37,956 nt of DNA, from positions 1 to 37,956 of the forward strand of contig JBGSBR010000008.1 in assembly GCA_041730495.1 (NCBI GenBank), written 5' to 3'. Positions 1 through 7,854 of this stretch are shown here, piece by piece. The notes beneath the pieces were generated by a model. That model made no database searches. It was not told the origin of the DNA and was given only the letters and a program-made list of their open reading frames with translations. A program made the position numbers and the translations under genes. Each line of letters opens with the position of its first letter. Positions within the stretch are counted from its first letter, which is position 1. Source of the DNA: JBGSBR01 sp041730495. Its GTDB lineage: Bacteria > Patescibacteriota > Microgenomatia > UBA1406 > GWC2-37-13.

Positions 1-16
1 ATCGAAGTTTCTTTTA

Positions 17-90
17 GGGCCTGTAGCTCAGCTGGCTAGAGCGCCCGCCTTGCACGCGGGAGGTCAGGGGTTCGAATCCCCTCGGGTCCA
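17..90 (+). tRNA. tRNA-Ala (anticodon UGC)
   Basis: A full cloverleaf can be drawn by eye. The 7-bp acceptor stem pairs GGGCCTG (17-23) with CGGGTCC (83-89) and includes the G3:U70 wobble that marks alanine tRNAs. The anticodon stem is CCCGC/GCGGG around loop CTTGCAC, with anticodon TGC at 51-53. The T stem is AGGGG/CCCCT around TTCGAAT. The discriminator is A90. The 3' CCA is not encoded, since CAG follows, so it must be added by a nucleotidyltransferase. Confidence 0.97.
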
Positions 91-104
91 CAGCACTTTG
101 ACAA

Positions 105-314
105 TTAGACAAGAATCAAAAGTAAAACAAAAAAAGCATAAATATTTTTCGCATTTGCTCTGAAAAAATGAAGTTTGAAATATCGAGACGCATAAAAACC
201 AACCAACGCAATCACAAAATAAACACTGTAAATTTTCAATAAATCAGGTCTAATCCCGATCATATTGTTATATCCGAGTATGAAAATGAGGAAAAAAGGC
301 AGTGCGATGGCCAT
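105..314 (-). CDS. Doubtful small hydrophobic ORF (69 aa)
   Basis: This 69-codon frame begins at ATG (314) and would encode a very hydrophobic peptide. Apolar stretches lie at about residues 2-20, 27-45 and 58-69, and basic residues (RYFKLHFFRANAK) separate the last two. It resembles a piece of a multi-pass membrane protein rather than a complete one: it has no N-terminal positive patch and ends inside a hydrophobic stretch. No family is recognised and no clear Shine-Dalgarno sequence or promoter is seen. It sits between the tRNA and a REP-like hairpin, so it may be a decayed fragment or chance. It is listed because nothing else occupies the region. Confidence 0.3.
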   Translation of the reverse strand: MAIALPFFLIFILGYNNMIGIRPDLLKIYSVYFVIALVGFYASRYFKLHFFRANAKNIYAFFVLLLILV

Positions 315-360
315 ACTGTAGCAGTTTAGCGAAGTTTTACAGCAGTGTCAAATAAGCTGG

Positions 361-437
361 ATTATCATCCTCGGACTTGATCCGAGGATCCAGTACACAT
401 TATTGAGCCCTAGATTCCCTTTTTCAAGGTAATGACA
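361..437. repeat. REP-like palindromic element, copy 1
   Basis: A perfect 9-bp inverted repeat, ATCCTCGGA (367-375) and TCCGAGGAT (381-389), encloses CTTGA. It is followed by CCAGT, and further on by a CTAGATTCCC ... GGTAATGACA segment that looks like the far end of the same type of repeat. The motif GGACTTGATCC recurs at 7779-7799 with a different but still palindromic stem. It lies just past the stop of ileS, between that gene and the tRNA, so it could act as a 3' stabiliser or weak terminator. Together with the doubtful ORF this accounts for the gene-poor first 438 bases. Confidence 0.7.
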
Positions 438-438
438 T

Positions 439-3408
439 TCATTCAATTCCGATCTCATCTCCATATTTCACTTCACTCGCCTGCACTTGTCGCGCGATAT
501 GATCAGCATGGGCTTTGAATTTCTCTGGAATAGTGAGCACGATACTGTCTTCAAGCGTGATACCTTTGGTTTTACGCATTTGCTGGATTGATCTCAGTAA
601 ATCACGCATCTCACCTTCAAGCTGTAGCTCAGGAGTAAGATTTGTATCAAACTCTGCTTGAATCTCTTCTGCACCAGCAGCATATTTTACTTCTTTTACA
701 TTCAGCTCTGCTTTGATTAATTCATTGTAAGCTGCTTCTCGGTCTGCATACATGTATGTACGGGCTTTGGGCAAATTGAAAGTGACTGATGCGAGCGGCT
801 GACGGACTTTCATACCTGATTCTTTGCGCACTCTGTGTCCCACTTCGACAAGCTCTCGTACAAGTGCCATATCTGTAAGTGATTTTGTATCAATCTTGCC
901 TGCTACCTCTGGCCAATCTGCAAGATGCACTGATTCTTTGCCAGTGAGTGATGTATAGATCTCTTCTGAGATGAATGGAAGCATCGGTGAGATGATGATG
1001 GCAAAATCAACGAGTACTGTATGCACGGTGTTGTAAAACGCTTGTTTATCGGCAGTATCAGTGGCACTTGGTCCGATACGATCACGACTACGACGGATAT
1101 ACCAAGTTGAAAGGTCCTGAACGAAGGCTTCGACAGCATTTGCAGCTTCACGAGCATTAAATGAGCTTAATGAGGTTTTAACGCTTTGATTCACTTCAGC
1201 AAGCCGTGTCAGCATCCATGCATCAAGCACATTTTCTGAGACAGCATTATCTGGTTTGAAACCATCAATGGCAGCATAGTCACGATAAAACTTAAATGAG
1301 TTCCAAAGTGTCAGATAAAATAATCGACGCACATCATTGGCTTTGTTTGGACCAAATAATAAGTTATCTGCCGGACTTTGACGAACATACATCCAACGCA
1401 TGACATCGACACCGATCTCATCTGCTCCACTGTTAAACTCAATTGAGTTACCCCAACTTTTGTGCATCGGTCGACCATCTTCACCCAAGAGTGTGGCGAA
1501 ACCAAGCACACGTTTGAAAGGATTCGTGTCCTCAAGTACTGTCGACATTGCAATCAATGCATAAAACCAGTTTTTAAACTGACCTGGGAATGATTCAGTG
1601 ATGAAATCCACTGGGAACCATTCTTGCCATGCGGCGCGGTCAACTTTGTATAGAGGTTCACCTTGATTATTTTTCTTGATTGTTGAGAACGGGACAATCC
1701 CCGCATCAAGCCAAGGATTTCCGACATCATCGATACGATGGATCTCTTTGTCACAGGTAGCACATTTGATAGTGACTTCGTCGATATATGGTTTATGAGG
1801 AGTTTTACCCTCAAACTCACTCCAGCCCGATACTGCTCGTTTTTGCAGCTCTTCTTTTGATCCGATAACCTCAAATGTTTTACATTCTTTACATTCATAG
1901 ATCGGTAAAGCAAGACCCCAATAACGATTTTTCTTACTGATCAACCAGTCATGCATATTTTTGAGCCAATCAAGCTCACGATCAAGTCCAAACTCAGGCA
2001 TCCAGGTGATTTTCTTGGTGACGTCCATCATCCGTTCTCTCAGTGTTCGTTTATCATCTGGTGTTGATGCCGAAGCTTTATCCATCGCAATATACCATTC
2101 ATCAGCGACTTTCCAGACCAGCTCTGCTTTACAACGCCAACATCCAGGATATCTGTGCGTGTATTGCTCGATCAGGAAAACCCATGGTTTACCTGCATCT
2201 GTTTCTTGTTGGAGATAATTCAAGATAACACGTGGCTTATTTTTCGCATTTTGACCCGACAAGAAATCAAATCCTGGCAGATAATCTGCATTATCTGCAA
2301 TAACTGGGATCAATGGCAAACCTAATTTTTTACCCAGTTTGAAATCCTCAGTACCTGCACTGACTGCAGTATGCACAAGTCCAGTACCTTCTTCAGTGGT
2401 GATAGGCATGATCTGATCATCGGTGGCAATCACGATATGAAACTTACCCGGATTCTTGTCAGCGACTTCTTTCACAGCTGGAAGCTGATCAAACGGTCCA
2501 TCATAACTGAGTCCCACAAGTTCTTCACCTTTGACAGTTTTGATTACTTTATGATCTCTTTTGGCGAATAATTTCTCGACTCGTTCTTTACCGACCCAGT
2601 ATTGTTTACCCTCTGACTCGACAAGTGAGTAATCGAGTTTCACATCGACTGCCACTGCAATATTTGCAGGCAGAGTCCATGGTGTGGTGGTCCAAACAAG
2701 TAAGTGTTCATTTTCATGTTCTTTGATAGGCAACGCGAAATAAATTGCTTCATGAGTGACGGTTTTGTAATCTTCAGTCAACATCTCATGTTGTGAGATA
2801 GCTGTCTCACAGCGAGGACACCATGGTACTGATTCATGACCTTTATAGATCCACCCATGCTGGAAACATTCTTTCAAGAAATGCCAGATCATGAAATTGT
2901 TTTCTTCATTCATGGTGAAATATGAGTTTTTCCAGTCCATGAAGTAACCTAATCTCTTAGATTGTTCTGTTTGAATATCAGAAAACTTGATCACTCGATC
3001 TTTACAGAGTTGAACGAACTTGGCAATTGAAGCTTTCTTGTCACCAGGTACTAAGTTTTCGATATCTTTTTTGGATCCAAGAGCAAGTTCCTTCTCTACT
3101 TCGACCTCGACCCAGAGTCCTTGGCAATCAAAACCGTTTTGGAAACGTTGTCGGCGACCGAGGAGATTATGGAAGCGCTGCCAGAGATCTTTGTACGTAC
3201 GACCCCATGCATGATGAACACCCATCGGATTGTTGGCCGTAATCGGTCCATCCATGTAAGAATAAACGTCTTTTTTGTCATCATTTTTATGTAGATACTT
3301 GTCTACGATACCGGTGTCATACCAATGTTTGAGCCATTTATGCTCCATCTCGACGAAGAACTGAGTAGGATTAGGTTTTGCTGCTGGGTCTTTTTTTGTA
3401 TCTGACAT
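439..3408 (-). CDS. ileS: Isoleucyl-tRNA synthetase
   Basis: Cytoplasmic class I aminoacyl-tRNA synthetase charging tRNA-Ile; 989 aa, a normal length. The HIGH-type signature reads GVHHAWG (residues 63-69) after the family block GPITANNPM. The CP1 editing domain carries TTTPWTLPANIAVAV. Cys pairs (WCPRC, CWRC, YECKEC, CATC) suggest zinc binding. The KMSKS loop near residue 650 reads PMHKSWGNS: the second, catalytic Lys is kept while the first Lys is Pro. A long helical anticodon-binding and C-terminal region follows. The start ATG at 3408 has a promoter (TTGATA-16-TACAAT) ending 7 nt upstream, so the mRNA should be leaderless. No T-box leader fits in the 52-bp gap to the divergent gene. Confidence 0.97.
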   Translation of the reverse strand: MSDTKKDPAAKPNPTQFFVEMEHKWLKHWYDTGIVDKYLHKNDDKKDVYSYMDGPITANNPMGVHHAWGRTYKDLWQRFHNLLGRRQRFQNGFDCQGLWVEVEVEKELALGSKKDIENLVPGDKKASIAKFVQLCKDRVIKFSDIQTEQSKRLGYFMDWKNSYFTMNEENNFMIWHFLKECFQHGWIYKGHESVPWCPRCETAISQHEMLTEDYKTVTHEAIYFALPIKEHENEHLLVWTTTPWTLPANIAVAVDVKLDYSLVESEGKQYWVGKERVEKLFAKRDHKVIKTVKGEELVGLSYDGPFDQLPAVKEVADKNPGKFHIVIATDDQIMPITTEEGTGLVHTAVSAGTEDFKLGKKLGLPLIPVIADNADYLPGFDFLSGQNAKNKPRVILNYLQQETDAGKPWVFLIEQYTHRYPGCWRCKAELVWKVADEWYIAMDKASASTPDDKRTLRERMMDVTKKITWMPEFGLDRELDWLKNMHDWLISKKNRYWGLALPIYECKECKTFEVIGSKEELQKRAVSGWSEFEGKTPHKPYIDEVTIKCATCDKEIHRIDDVGNPWLDAGIVPFSTIKKNNQGEPLYKVDRAAWQEWFPVDFITESFPGQFKNWFYALIAMSTVLEDTNPFKRVLGFATLLGEDGRPMHKSWGNSIEFNSGADEIGVDVMRWMYVRQSPADNLLFGPNKANDVRRLFYLTLWNSFKFYRDYAAIDGFKPDNAVSENVLDAWMLTRLAEVNQSVKTSLSSFNAREAANAVEAFVQDLSTWYIRRSRDRIGPSATDTADKQAFYNTVHTVLVDFAIIISPMLPFISEEIYTSLTGKESVHLADWPEVAGKIDTKSLTDMALVRELVEVGHRVRKESGMKVRQPLASVTFNLPKARTYMYADREAAYNELIKAELNVKEVKYAAGAEEIQAEFDTNLTPELQLEGEMRDLLRSIQQMRKTKGITLEDSIVLTIPEKFKAHADHIARQVQASEVKYGDEIGIE

Positions 3409-3443
3409 GAAGTATATTGTAGTTGAAAAGCCGAAAATATCAA
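3409..3443 (-). promoter_or_regulatory. ileS promoter, leaderless type
   Basis: Read on the minus strand, -35 TTGATA (3443-3438), a 16-bp spacer and -10 TACAAT (3421-3416) are followed by only 7 nt before the ATG. The expected transcription start therefore coincides with the start codon. Confidence 0.6.
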
Positions 3444-3460
3444 TGTAGTCTTATACTATT

Positions 3461-4177
3461 TTGATAACCAACCGACATAGACTCCAGCAATCGCAGCTAA
3501 ACTTCATCATCGGAATCTCATTATCTTTGCTTCTTCTTATTCCACTTTATAACTTCTCTAGTTTCGAGTTCCTGAAAAACCTTAGTAACTACCAATCTTT
3601 TATTCGTTTGTTTCCTTTTTTGATTACTCCACTTATCGTCATCTTATCGCTTAGATTAATGATTGTTATAAATCATCGCTTTGGATATAAAGAAATTGAT
3701 TTTAAAAGTCTTGTTGTACCCGCCATCATAATTGCAATAAGTGTAAATATGTATACATTCATCGGAAACTATAAACTGTATGAATACACAAAAGCAGAAC
3801 AAGAGGTGAACAAAGAGTTTAGCCCCATCGTAAAGATTGTCGAAGAAACAGTAAAAAATACAAATCGAAAAACGCCAGATATAAAAACATATACAGTACG
3901 ATATACCATTGATGTCTCTGATCACAAAAAAAGAGATTTATCTGTCAAACCTGAACTTTATATCGAAGGCTATAGTAGTCTCGCAGAACCGCAGCCATAT
4001 GTAGAGCTGCAACCTGGTGCTGAATACGAATTTACCGAAGCAATTGATACTTCACTGATACAAGGAAAAATAACTAAACCGCAGTCACAAATTTCAATAC
4101 AATTTACATTCAAAGATAAATATGATCATCTTTTTTACACATCACTTCCAAGCACATTAAAACGTTGGAGTAATTAA
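3461..4177 (+). CDS. Unrecognised membrane protein (238 aa), three N-terminal TM segments
   Basis: No family is recognised. Three hydrophobic helices lie at about residues 13-31, 48-70 and 84-103. A polar region of about 135 residues follows, rich in beta-type sequence (YTVRYTIDV, PYVELQPGAEYEF), and should lie outside the membrane if the N-terminus is cytoplasmic. The start is TTG at 3461. The in-frame ATG at 3443 runs straight into a TAG, and no nearer ATG exists, so this start is uncertain. The gene is divergent from ileS and 4 bp upstream of another small membrane protein, which suggests a two-gene operon. No conserved catalytic motif is seen, and a role in the envelope is only a guess. 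Confidence 0.75.
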   Translation: MITNRHRLQQSQLNFIIGISLSLLLLIPLYNFSSFEFLKNLSNYQSFIRLFPFLITPLIVILSLRLMIVINHRFGYKEIDFKSLVVPAIIIAISVNMYTFIGNYKLYEYTKAEQEVNKEFSPIVKIVEETVKNTNRKTPDIKTYTVRYTIDVSDHKKRDLSVKPELYIEGYSSLAEPQPYVELQPGAEYEFTEAIDTSLIQGKITKPQSQISIQFTFKDKYDHLFYTSLPSTLKRWSN

Positions 4178-4181
4178 CTAT

Positions 4182-4493
4182 ATGAAAAGAAAATTTCAAT
4201 TTACTAAACCTAACTCAACAATAAGTTTGCCATATATTACGGCGCTGACATTAATAGTCCCAGTGTTGTATTTTTATGCAACTGTCAAGTATTTGGAAAT
4301 AAACACGAATGGCTTCATCATGATAGCGGTAATACTGACACCTATAGCACTAGTACTTTTTCAGATTGCATACTCGACTCTTTGTATGATTACTTTGATT
4401 CCGCAACTGCCACTATTAAACAGACATCTAAATATATGTAGATTACTTATTACTATCTGTATTTGCATCAGCTTGTTGTTCGACTATATATAA
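4182..4493 (+). CDS. Unrecognised small membrane protein (103 aa)
   Basis: ATG start 4 bp after the stop of the preceding membrane-protein gene, so probably co-transcribed with it. Hydrophobic helices lie at about residues 17-36, 44-76 (long, possibly two) and 84-102, and the N-terminus is basic (MKRKFQFTK), which favours a cytoplasmic N-end. No family is recognised. Its last 51 bp overlap the 3' end of the convergent 260-aa gene, so the two transcripts are antisense to each other there and no terminator hairpin separates them. It may be a partner of the upstream protein. Confidence 0.65.
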   Translation: MKRKFQFTKPNSTISLPYITALTLIVPVLYFYATVKYLEINTNGFIMIAVILTPIALVLFQIAYSTLCMITLIPQLPLLNRHLNICRLLITICICISLLFDYI

Positions 4494-5225
4494 AAGGAAT
4501 CGTAATGCTTCAGATTCTTCTTCTCGGTTACCTTTTTTACGGTATGAGTCAGTAGTTGCAATACAACCATGGAGTAATCCTTGTTTCTGTTTCGGAGTTA
4601 GTCGATTATACAAATCTAAAAATATATTTTGATCATAATTATTAGCTACCAAAAGATCAGTAAAATGCTCAGTCATGAAAAGTTGAGTGTAGCTTGCACT
4701 CAATCCTTCTTCTGATGGTGTAATCATGTCAATGATATGTGCAGGTAATCTTTCAGGATGCTGCATGAAATGACGTAAAGATCTTAGCTTTCCTTTTAAA
4801 TCAGGATATGCTGTCATACCTGTATAAAGCGCTGCAATAGAATCTGCATCAACGGCCAGTGCCTCGTGGAATAACGAACTTGCTGATTCTACGGATTTAG
4901 AACTTTCAAATAACTCTAAAACAACTACTTGAGAATTTTCTACTTTTAACTGTTCTAAGAACACTTTTACTAGTCTCTGAAGTTCTTCTTGCTCTTGCAT
5001 CTGCCTGCTGTCAATGCAAACAACTGCAGCATTCGCTAAAATATCTTGCTGATTAGTTAGATTGGTAAGCTGAGCTCTCACATCTTCAACCGAAAGATCT
5101 ATAGTTTGATCCATCAATGCTGGATGCTGAAAACTATTAAACAGAGGTGTTGTACCTATACGTATATAAATTCCCTCATATGGATTTTCCGTTTCAGTAT
5201 GTATGAGTCGAGTATCAGGTGACAT
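4443..5225 (-). CDS. Unrecognised soluble protein (260 aa) downstream of ftsZ
   Basis: No family is recognised. The protein is acidic and soluble with no signal peptide or TM segment. The N-terminal half shows alternating strands and helices (ANAAVVCIDSRQ, NSQVVVLELFES). The C-terminal half is strongly helical and may form a repeat-type helical scaffold (ALYTGMTAYPDLKGKLRSL, LYNRLTPKQKQGLLHGC). It lies 36 bp after ftsZ on the same strand. However, it has its own TATACT box 7 nt before the ATG (5233-5238), so it can be expressed separately. Its place at the end of the division cluster makes a division- or envelope-related role possible but unproven. Its 3' end overlaps a convergent gene by 51 bp. 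Confidence 0.75.
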   Translation of the reverse strand: MSPDTRLIHTETENPYEGIYIRIGTTPLFNSFQHPALMDQTIDLSVEDVRAQLTNLTNQQDILANAAVVCIDSRQMQEQEELQRLVKVFLEQLKVENSQVVVLELFESSKSVESASSLFHEALAVDADSIAALYTGMTAYPDLKGKLRSLRHFMQHPERLPAHIIDMITPSEEGLSASYTQLFMTEHFTDLLVANNYDQNIFLDLYNRLTPKQKQGLLHGCIATTDSYRKKGNREEESEALRFLLYIVEQQADANTDSNK

Positions 5226-5261
5226 GAGCCACAGTATACTATGCAGGTTGAAATAATCTAA

Positions 5262-6404
5262 TTATTTCTTACGCAGGAACGCAGGGATATCGAAGTCTTG
5301 ATCAGATGCGAAATCTGTATCATTGAGTGGTTTTGCAGGTGCTTCTGGCTTTTCTTCTGGTGGATACAATGTCAGATCTTCTTCAGGTTCTTCTTTTTCC
5401 GGGATCTGTACAGCACTTGGCTTTTGTTGGAACTGGAAGTACTTCATGCGATTTTCATCGAAGCGTGTAGCGATGACTGTGATCTTGATCTGATCGACTA
5501 GTTTCTCATCGATTGCAGCTCCGAAGATGATGTTAGCATCTGGAGCGACAGACTTGGAGATCATAGTAGCTGCTTCATCAATCTCACTCATCGATAGATC
5601 TTCTCCACCGACGATGTTGAGCAAGATTCCTTTGGCACCTTCTATAGATGTATCAAGCAGCGGTGATGAGATGGCTTGACGGATCGCTGTGATAGCACGT
5701 TTCTCGCCACTACCAAATCCCATACCCATGATTGCATTACCAGAGTTTTGCATGACAGACTTCACATCAGCGAAATCGACGTTGATGAGTCCAGGTAATG
5801 TGATGAGCTCGGCAATACCTTTTACACCTTGGTGCAAAACTGTATCGATACGTTTGAACGCATCTACAATTGAAGTTTTTTTATCGATTACTTGAAGTAC
5901 TCGTTGATTTGGGATGACGATGAGTGTATCTACATTTTGACGGAGGAACTCAATACCATCATCAGCTGAACGCTTACGAGGAGAGCCTTCGAAATCAAAT
6001 GGCTTGGTGACTACAGCGACGGTCAATGCACCAGATTCTTTGGCGACCTCAGCCACGATAGGAGCTGCACCAGTACCTGTGCCTCCACCTTCACCACAAG
6101 TGATGAAGATCATGTCTGCACTTCCGAGTTCGTCTTTGAGTTTTTCGCGAGATTCTTCGGCTGCTGCTCGACCGACCTCAGGATCACCACCAGAGCCTAA
6201 GCCTTTGGTGATTTGGTCTCCAATCTGAATCTTGATTTCTGCTTTATTGTGAAGAAGAGCTTGAGCATCAGTGTTTACGGCTACGAATTCGACGCCATCG
6301 ATACCGCCTTCACGGATCATAGAAGAGATAGCATTTCCGCCACCGCCGCCGACTCCGACGACCTTGATTTTTGCTGCTTGACCAGCCTTTGGTTTGATTA
6401 ACAT
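5262..6404 (-). CDS. ftsZ: Cell division protein FtsZ
   Basis: Tubulin-like GTPase that polymerises into the Z-ring at midcell. The 380-aa length is typical. The N-terminal GTP-binding domain has the glycine-rich VGVGGGGGNA (residues 16-25) and tubulin signature GGGTGTG (106-112). The T7 synergy loop NVDFADV (208-214) carries the Asp residues that act on the GTP of the neighbouring subunit. An acidic, Pro-rich linker (about 335-370) leads to the C-terminal peptide DIPAFLRKK (372-380), the usual docking site for FtsA. The gene follows ftsA by 69 bp but has its own promoter (TTGGCT-17-TATAAT), so FtsZ can be made in excess of FtsA. Confidence 0.99.
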   Translation of the reverse strand: MLIKPKAGQAAKIKVVGVGGGGGNAISSMIREGGIDGVEFVAVNTDAQALLHNKAEIKIQIGDQITKGLGSGGDPEVGRAAAEESREKLKDELGSADMIFITCGEGGGTGTGAAPIVAEVAKESGALTVAVVTKPFDFEGSPRKRSADDGIEFLRQNVDTLIVIPNQRVLQVIDKKTSIVDAFKRIDTVLHQGVKGIAELITLPGLINVDFADVKSVMQNSGNAIMGMGFGSGEKRAITAIRQAISSPLLDTSIEGAKGILLNIVGGEDLSMSEIDEAATMISKSVAPDANIIFGAAIDEKLVDQIKITVIATRFDENRMKYFQFQQKPSAVQIPEKEEPEEDLTLYPPEEKPEAPAKPLNDTDFASDQDFDIPAFLRKK

Positions 6405-6440
6405 AATTATTTAGCTTCTTAGCTTATATACGCGTAGCTG

Positions 6441-6469
6441 ATTATACACCTCATCAGCTAATAAGCCAA
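6441..6469 (-). promoter_or_regulatory. ftsZ promoter
   Basis: On the minus strand, -35 TTGGCT (6469-6464), a 17-bp spacer and -10 TATAAT (6446-6441). The start codon is 36 nt further on, so this transcript should carry a 5' leader of about 30 nt, unlike many genes here. The leader contains the small palindrome TACGCGTA. No convincing Shine-Dalgarno sequence is seen. Confidence 0.55.
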
Positions 6470-6473
6470 ACTG

Positions 6474-7748
6474 CTAAGGCATGAACTGTTTAAAGAACTG
6501 TTTTCCTTTGGCCATTATATCATTGACCGAGAAGTTTTTCAGAATCTGATTGAAGTCTTTCATACCAGCTTGCTCCTCGATTCCATGTGCTCGTCCGTAA
6601 TAGGTCAAACCAAGAGTGGTAGCATACATAGGATTGGTGATCTCATCTACGAGACCGACTGCACGTTCTGGGACGCCGACACGGATCGGAAGTCGCATAA
6701 ATCTACGACCCATCTCGACCATACCGATTGTCAGTGCTCCTCCACCAGTGATCACAATACCAGATGGAATATTCTTTTCAAAGCCACTTTTCTCAATCTC
6801 TTCACGGATATACGTATAGATTTCTTCAACACGAGGACCGATGATACCATCGATTACTTCTTTTGGATGTAGCTCTGGAAGCGTCTCCGGAATGCCCATT
6901 CGCTGAGCATTGATAGTTACTTTGTCTTTTTTCGAGGTGGCTTCGAGATACATCTTGGCATTATTACTGAGATGAAGTTTGATTTTCTCTGCTGAATCAA
7001 GTGAAACGCGCATACCAACTGCAATATCATTGGAAATATGTCGTGCACCAATTGGGATCGATGATGAATGTGATAGTGCTCCTTCGACGAAGATACAGAT
7101 ATCAATCTTGCCGCCACCGATATCAACAACTGCAACTCCGAGATCTTTTTCAGTTTCAGTAATCACAGATTCAGCTGATGCGACACCTGCAAAGATATAT
7201 CCCATATTACGGATACCAAGATCTGCGAGTACTTTATCGATGTTTTTCAGATTAGTTGATGAAGCTGTGATGATGTGTGTGTCGACCTCAAGTCTGACAC
7301 CACTCATACCGACTGGATTATTGATCCCACCTTGACCATCGACACTGTACTCACGAGGAGTGACTTCGATGATCTGACGAGTGTTTGAAAGTGAGATAGC
7401 ACGTGCTGCTTCGATGACACGACGCACATCTTCATCATTGACTTCAAGCTGTGGATTGGCGACTGCGACGATACCGTGTGAGTTGATTGATGAGATATGA
7501 GGACCACCGACAGAGACATAGACTTCTTTGATTGGATGACCAGCCATACGTTCAGCTTTTTCGACACTTTCCTCGACTGCTGCAGTGACTTGATCGATAT
7601 CGACGATCAGTCCTCGTTTCACACCACGTGAAGGAGTAGTGTTAAATCCGATGATCCGTGTTTCTTGACCGTCTTCAGAAGTAAGTCCGACAATGGTAGC
7701 TATTTTGGTACTACCGATATCTATTCCGCAAATGAGCATCTCAGCCAT
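6474..7748 (-). CDS. ftsA: Cell division protein FtsA
   Basis: Actin-like ATPase that tethers FtsZ filaments to the inner face of the membrane; 424 aa. Actin-fold ATP motifs are present: phosphate 1 CGIDIGSTKIATIVG (7-21), phosphate 2 VAVVDIGGGKIDICIF (205-220) and the adenosine motif IVITGGGA (331-338). The SHS2/1C subdomain region spans about 85-165 (YVSVGGPHISS). The C-terminal segment IMAKGKQFFKQFMP is a good amphipathic membrane-targeting helix. The gene lies between ftsQ and ftsZ in classic order. The gap to ftsQ holds a REP-like hairpin, and a TATAAT lies 5 nt before the ATG. Confidence 0.98.
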   Translation of the reverse strand: MAEMLICGIDIGSTKIATIVGLTSEDGQETRIIGFNTTPSRGVKRGLIVDIDQVTAAVEESVEKAERMAGHPIKEVYVSVGGPHISSINSHGIVAVANPQLEVNDEDVRRVIEAARAISLSNTRQIIEVTPREYSVDGQGGINNPVGMSGVRLEVDTHIITASSTNLKNIDKVLADLGIRNMGYIFAGVASAESVITETEKDLGVAVVDIGGGKIDICIFVEGALSHSSSIPIGARHISNDIAVGMRVSLDSAEKIKLHLSNNAKMYLEATSKKDKVTINAQRMGIPETLPELHPKEVIDGIIGPRVEEIYTYIREEIEKSGFEKNIPSGIVITGGGALTIGMVEMGRRFMRLPIRVGVPERAVGLVDEITNPMYATTLGLTYYGRAHGIEEQAGMKDFNQILKNFSVNDIMAKGKQFFKQFMP

Positions 7749-7753
7749 AGTTT

Positions 7754-7759
7754 ATTATA
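7754..7759 (-). promoter_or_regulatory. ftsA -10 box, leaderless type
   Basis: A consensus TATAAT on the minus strand ends 5 nt before the ftsA ATG. No good -35 is seen at 16-18 bp. The nearest candidate, ATGACA at 15 bp, is the end of the adjacent REP-like repeat. Confidence 0.45.
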
Positions 7760-7775
7760 CAGTGTTTTAAGTATT

Positions 7776-7835
7776 GTCATTCCGGACTTGATCCGGAATC
7801 CAGTGCTGGATCTTGAAACTAGTCAAGCTGACGTA
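7776..7835. repeat. REP-like palindromic element, copy 2
   Basis: The inverted repeat ATTCCGGA (7779-7786) and TCCGGAAT (7792-7799) surrounds CTTGA and is followed by CCAGTGCTGGATC. A second complementary pair, CTTGA (7813-7817) and TCAAG (7823-7827), surrounds AACTAG. The stem differs from copy 1 at 367-389 (CCTCGGA against TTCCGGA) but pairing is kept on both sides. It fills the space between the ftsQ stop and the ftsA promoter. Confidence 0.7.
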
Positions 7836-7854
7836 CTTACATTTTATTAAATAG

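Noticed and set aside
1554..1913. Second coding gene inside ileS (119-codon frame and similar ones)
   Set aside because: These frames lie out of frame within a strongly conserved synthetase, lack family features and have no start signals; they are shadows.
3409..3460. T-box riboswitch before ileS
   Set aside because: Only 52 bp separate ileS from the divergent gene and the promoter ends 7 nt before the ATG, so there is no room for a leader.
7776..7835. REP-like copy 2 as an operator of ftsA
   Set aside because: The same palindrome type occurs at unrelated 3' ends (361 and 23573), so a gene-specific regulatory role is not supported.
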